A stretch of DNA of 64,000 nt from Chloroflexota bacterium (GTDB lineage Bacteria > Chloroflexota > Anaerolineae > Aggregatilineales > Phototrophicaceae). Under the pieces are notes generated by a model that worked only from the letters and a program-made list of their open reading frames with translations, was not told the origin of the DNA and searched no databases. Position numbers and translations under genes: made by a program. Each line of letters opens with the position of its first letter. The first letter of the stretch is position 1. The DNA lies in NCBI GenBank assembly GCA_028873975.1, contig JAPPMO010000090.1, forward strand, positions 1,989-65,988, read 5' to 3'. This document shows positions 61,358 to 64,000 of the stretch, piece after piece.

Positions 61358-62203
61358 CTAGGCCGGCATGTTTTCCAGGCGCGTCAGCCAGTAATGCACA
61401 TCAAAGCCCTCGTCCCCGGTCAAGAAGCGCCAGAGCTTGATGCGATTGACGATTTCCAGGCGTCCGGAAGCTTCCTCGAACCAGGGTTCGCGCTGGCTGA
61501 GGATATCCTGGACGTTGTCTCGTCCGCGGGGACCGATGAATATCTCCTGGTGATCGCGATAGCCCCCGTCGAGATCATCGGTGTTCCAAAGTCGCAGTTG
61601 CCGCACGGCCGGGTTCAGGCGCAACTTGAACATGTAGCGGCGGCGGTTCGTCTGGTTCTGGCGGCCGCAATGCCAGATGCCGTGATGCAGGGCCAGGATC
61701 GAACCGGCTTTGCAGACCATGGGAATCTGGCCGCGCATATTCTGATAGGCGGCGATGTCGGCCTCGTTGACTTTGCGGAAGTGGCTGCCGGGCAACAGCA
61801 GCGTTCCGCCCATTTCCAGCGGCACATCGTGCGGGAAGTACATGATCTGAATGTCAAAATGGCTGCGCAGGTCGATGATGGAATCGGCATGCAGGCCTTG
61901 GGCCTTGCCCTCGTTGGGCTCGCGCACGTGGATGGCGTCGTGGTCGAAGAGCGGGTCTTCGCCCACCAGGCTTTGAATCAGCCCCTGGATCTGCGGCAGA
62001 TCCAGCAACTCGCGGATGGCGCTGCCGTGATAGCATTGCGAAAGCGGGGTGCCGGCAGGCGAGCCTTTGATGGCGTTATTGTCGATATCGCGCATGACTT
62101 TGTCGTTGATCTCGTCCGGCGCCAGTTCGTCGAAGCGCAGGAAGCCGCGCGCCACAAACTCCGCCATTTGCTTTGACGTGAGCAGATATTGCTTGTCGAT
62201 CAT
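61358..62203 (-). CDS. Phytanoyl-CoA dioxygenase (PhyH) family protein
   Basis: A 281-residue Fe(II)/2-oxoglutarate dioxygenase. Iron ligands His105-x-Asp107 (QGLHADS) and His178 (GIWHCGRQN), with an Arg-rich NRRRYMFKL strand for 2-oxoglutarate. Family members hydroxylate lipids, small molecules or antibiotics; substrate unknown. ATG 62203 overlaps the stop of the preceding 94-residue gene as ATGA. Confidence 0.88.
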   Translation of the reverse strand: MIDKQYLLTSKQMAEFVARGFLRFDELAPDEINDKVMRDIDNNAIKGSPAGTPLSQCYHGSAIRELLDLPQIQGLIQSLVGEDPLFDHDAIHVREPNEGKAQGLHADSIIDLRSHFDIQIMYFPHDVPLEMGGTLLLPGSHFRKVNEADIAAYQNMRGQIPMVCKAGSILALHHGIWHCGRQNQTNRRRYMFKLRLNPAVRQLRLWNTDDLDGGYRDHQEIFIGPRGRDNVQDILSQREPWFEEASGRLEIVNRIKLWRFLTGDEGFDVHYWLTRLENMPA

Positions 62204-62484
62204 GCTTCCAAGACCTCCAGTTTCTCAAATACAAATCCATATTTCATGAAAGAAGTGCTGTATTCCTCGCCGGGATAAGGCGGGATAAGAATGGGATGCT
62301 GGATTAGCCGCCAGCCATCCAGCAGGGCGTCCAAGCCCGTTTCATAGGGCGCTTCGTTGTTGTCGCCCGTGGTGAATCGGTTTTTGCCCGTGCCGTCATA
62401 GATCGCCCAGCCAAGAACCCGGCTGTCCAAGGCGGAGGTGGACAGATACAGGGTTAGGACTTTCTGTCGCAACGAGTTATTCAT
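62200..62484 (-). CDS. Small hypothetical protein coupled to the PhyH gene
   Basis: A 94-residue protein I do not recognise: MNNSLRQKVLTLYLSTSALDSRVLGWAIYDGTG, then ETGLDALLDGWRLIQHPILIPPYPGEEYSTSFMKYGFVFEKLEVLEA. The pattern of beta-strands and a WRLIQHP motif suggests a small single domain that assesses or binds a partner. ATG 62484 has GAGG six bases upstream; a longer start would be at 62532. The 4 bp overlap with PhyH argues for a shared role. Confidence 0.65.
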   Translation of the reverse strand: MNNSLRQKVLTLYLSTSALDSRVLGWAIYDGTGKNRFTTGDNNEAPYETGLDALLDGWRLIQHPILIPPYPGEEYSTSFMKYGFVFEKLEVLEA

Positions 62485-62628
62485 GCATGCCTCGTCAAAT
62501 GCGTAAATGAATCGTTGCGAATCATACCCCATGACCGCTTGTCAGGCAAACGATTGCTTGGCTCGTTTCCGTCATTTTGGCCTCCGGGACGTCAACGTCG
62601 CCGCAGTCGCAACTCGCTTGTTTTGCAA

Positions 62629-62700
62629 ACCGCCGGGAGAAGGCTTGTTATTTGTGCGAGCGCGGGAGTCCTATTCGCCGGTTAGGCGCCGCGCGGCTGG
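62629..62700. repeat. Dispersed repeat family C, copy 5 (shorter)
   Basis: TTATTTGTGCGAGCGCGGGA, TATTCGCCGGTTAGGCGCCG and CGCGGCTGG match the second half of the consensus. It ends 17 bases before the 3' end of 62718-63116. Confidence 0.6.
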
Positions 62701-62717
62701 TTTAGGAAAGGTCTCAT

Positions 62718-63116
62718 CTAATCGTCGTCGATTTCTACATCAATGACGACTTTGGTATCGGGCAGGTCGGAGCGTTCACGGAAATAGCGGATCACCTCGT
62801 CGCCGATTACTTTGGCTTTGGCAGCCATCGCCGCGCTTTTCACCGCCCAGCCCACTATTGGGATGATGCCGACAACTTCGGTGATGACGCCGCCGGCGAT
62901 GGCGCTGGCGACCGCGCCGCCCAGCACGGATAACAGGTTGTTCATGTCGAATGCGCTGATGCCGTAGGCGCTGGCGACCTGGTGAATCATGGCGGTATCC
63001 GCGGCGGTGAGGAAAAACGCGCTGCCGGGTATCCATCCGGTTAGCGCTGCGCCCGTCGTCCAATTGGCGACCAGCTTGCGCGCTTCGCGGTCGGCGTCTT
63101 GCAGACTTTTCGACAT
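62718..63116 (-). CDS. DUF697-like small membrane-associated protein
   Basis: A 132-residue protein with a Gly/Ala-rich hydrophobic core (NNLLSVLGGAVASAIAGGVITEVVGIIPIVGWAVKSAAMAAKAKVIG) after a helix FFLTAADTAMIHQVASAYGISAFDM, which resembles the C-terminal part of DUF697/YcjF proteins, and an acidic tail VVIDVEIDDD. Probably membrane-inserted. No operon partners. Function unknown. Confidence 0.65.
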   Translation of the reverse strand: MSKSLQDADREARKLVANWTTGAALTGWIPGSAFFLTAADTAMIHQVASAYGISAFDMNNLLSVLGGAVASAIAGGVITEVVGIIPIVGWAVKSAAMAAKAKVIGDEVIRYFRERSDLPDTKVVIDVEIDDD

Positions 63117-63477
63117 GCCAACTCTCCTTGGCTCGTGATATGGTCCTTACATATTTTATACGCAGGCGGGGCGGACTCGTTGCTGCGTGAACCAATCGCG
63201 GGTGTATTTCAATATTTTGGCCGATGTCCGCAGGGCAATCGCTTCAAAATGGTATCTAGTGGAACGATGCAACGAACAAACTGAAATTTGCCACAGAGGC
63301 ACAGAGCGCACAGAGAAATACAAAAGATCATTTCTGTTTGCGGGCGTTTCAGCGGGTCCCCGGTGGTTAATTGCCAATAATCTGAAATGCGCGGGCCAAT
63401 CGCAGGGCTATCGCGTTAATCTTGACCTTCGTGTATCCTAAGATGTTGGAATGGCGGTGATAGAAAGGCAAGGGACG
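63117..63477. other. Intergenic region with family D copy
   Basis: Family D copy 2 (63207-63388) occupies the centre. The final 90 bases before the kinase start contain AAGGCAAGGGACG as ribosome site; no clear promoter boxes. Confidence 0.55.
63207..63388. repeat. Family D element, copy 2 (internally deleted)
   Basis: ATTTCAATATTTTGGC to GCCAATAATCTGAAAT, 182 bases. Matches copy 1 (60053-60362) on both flanks and up to GCGGGCGTTTCAGCGGGT, then jumps to CCCCGGTGGTTAATTGCC. Confidence 0.78.
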
Positions 63478-64000
63478 ATGGACGGCAAAGCGAATCGAAT
63501 TATGGTCGTTGCCGCGAATCGAAATGACAGAAGCCGAATCGAGCGACTGCTCGGCGCGGAATACGAGCTTTCGATTTCCGCCAATGTCGTGTCTGCGCTG
63601 GATATGGCGGGACGATCGCCGGATATTGATCTCATGTTAGTTGCCGGTCCCTTGAACGATATGAGCGAATCCGAGTTGCTGGGGGCGATACAACAGTCGC
63701 CGGCCATTTTGCCCTTGCCGGTCATATTTGTCGCTGAAGCCGCGTCTCCCGAGGCAGTCGCGTCGGCGCTGCAGTCCGGCGCGGCCGACTATATTGCGGG
63801 CGCCTATGCCGACGAAGTCTTGCTCGCGCGGATCCGCTCCCGTCTCGCTGAGAAGGCGCTGATCGAGTCGCTGGAAACCTGCATCGCCGAATTGACCGAG
63901 ACGGAAGAACTGCGCATGCGTTTGTTCCGCATGGCTTCGCACGATCTGAAGTCTCCGCTCAACAATATACGAATCGCGGAAGGCATCCTGCGCCTGGCTG
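63478..64000 (+). CDS. Sensor histidine kinase with degenerate receiver domain (partial, runs off the window)
   Basis: The first 174 residues. Residues 8-125 have the receiver-domain fold (IMVVAANRNDRSRIERLL, PDIDLMLVAGPLNDMSESELLGAI, PVIFVAEAASPEAVASALQSGAADYIAGAYADEVLLARI) but lack the N-terminal acidic pair, the phosphoacceptor Asp (aligned with Leu), the Thr and the Lys. Then a coiled linker and a HisKA dimerisation helix, FRMASHDLKSPLNNIRIAEGIL, with the phosphoacceptor His. ATG 63478 follows AAGGGACG. The ATPase domain lies beyond 64000. Confidence 0.8.
   Translation, partial: MDGKANRIMVVAANRNDRSRIERLLGAEYELSISANVVSALDMAGRSPDIDLMLVAGPLNDMSESELLGAIQQSPAILPLPVIFVAEAASPEAVASALQSGAADYIAGAYADEVLLARIRSRLAEKALIESLETCIAELTETEELRMRLFRMASHDLKSPLNNIRIAEGILRLA

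Overview
The window looks like a piece of a chromosome from an uncultured Chloroflexota-type bacterium (Anaerolineae or a near relative). I infer this from several things together: a CofE-type F420 ligase, a PIN-TRAM membrane protein of the YacL type, a secreted TSP3/SH3/WD40 protein, many carbohydrate and nucleoside ABC importers, phytanoyl-CoA dioxygenase and SnoaL-type proteins, and dense palindromic intergenic repeats. No rRNA, tRNA or CRISPR array was seen, so the phylum is an inference. The first 135 bases are homopolymer runs and look like a contig-edge artefact.

Region 1 (0.2-11 kb) is an uptake and catabolism cluster: two MalF/MalG-type permeases, an enolase-superfamily dehydratase, an L-rhamnose mutarotase-type protein, a lactonase-type amidohydrolase, a class III CoA-transferase with a MaoC protein, a Gfo/Idh/MocA oxidoreductase, an IclR regulator, a second MaoC protein and a solute-binding protein with no visible signal peptide. 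Two divergent intergenic regions share a near-consensus sigma70 promoter (TTGACA-17-TATATT) followed by the same ~35 bp palindromic element, a likely operator for the IclR protein.

Region 2 (11-36 kb) concerns sugar and nucleoside uptake and salvage. On the minus strand lie two SGNH hydrolases, an Rbs-type importer, a yeast-FCY1-like cytosine deaminase, a PfkB kinase, a SIS protein, an M42-like peptidase and a nucleoside hydrolase. On the plus strand lies a BMP-type (nucleoside) importer, followed by an ADP-ribosylglycohydrolase, a PfkB kinase, YjbQ and a second nucleoside hydrolase. A restriction-modification pair sits between the BMP binding protein and its ATPase, directly after a copy of a dispersed ~90 bp repeat. 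One BMP permease carries an extra extracytoplasmic domain.

Region 3 (36-43 kb) holds three tandem two-domain SnoaL-like proteins, a second MalF/MalG permease pair without a binding protein, a nitrilase and gatC. Region 4 (43-45 kb) is a repeat mosaic bounded by matching inverted termini that encloses a SWIM zinc-finger gene. Region 5 (45-54 kb) has cofE, the 878-residue secreted protein, a divergent protein kinase, a sulfotransferase-like protein coupled to a UshA-like protein that has lost its metal ligands, an enoyl-CoA hydratase and a family 9 glycosyltransferase. Region 6 (54-64 kb) is more housekeeping in nature: DUF4013, PIN-TRAM, oligoendopeptidase F, DUF3052, an HldE-type cytidylyltransferase-fold protein, rpsD, PhyH, and a histidine kinase with a degenerate receiver domain that runs off the end.

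Intergenic space is filled by at least five families of small non-coding inverted-repeat elements, often nested in one another, and by a family of hairpins whose base is fixed and whose arms vary while staying self-complementary. Three unlinked small genes encode one N-terminal membrane segment followed by tandem coiled-coil repeats.
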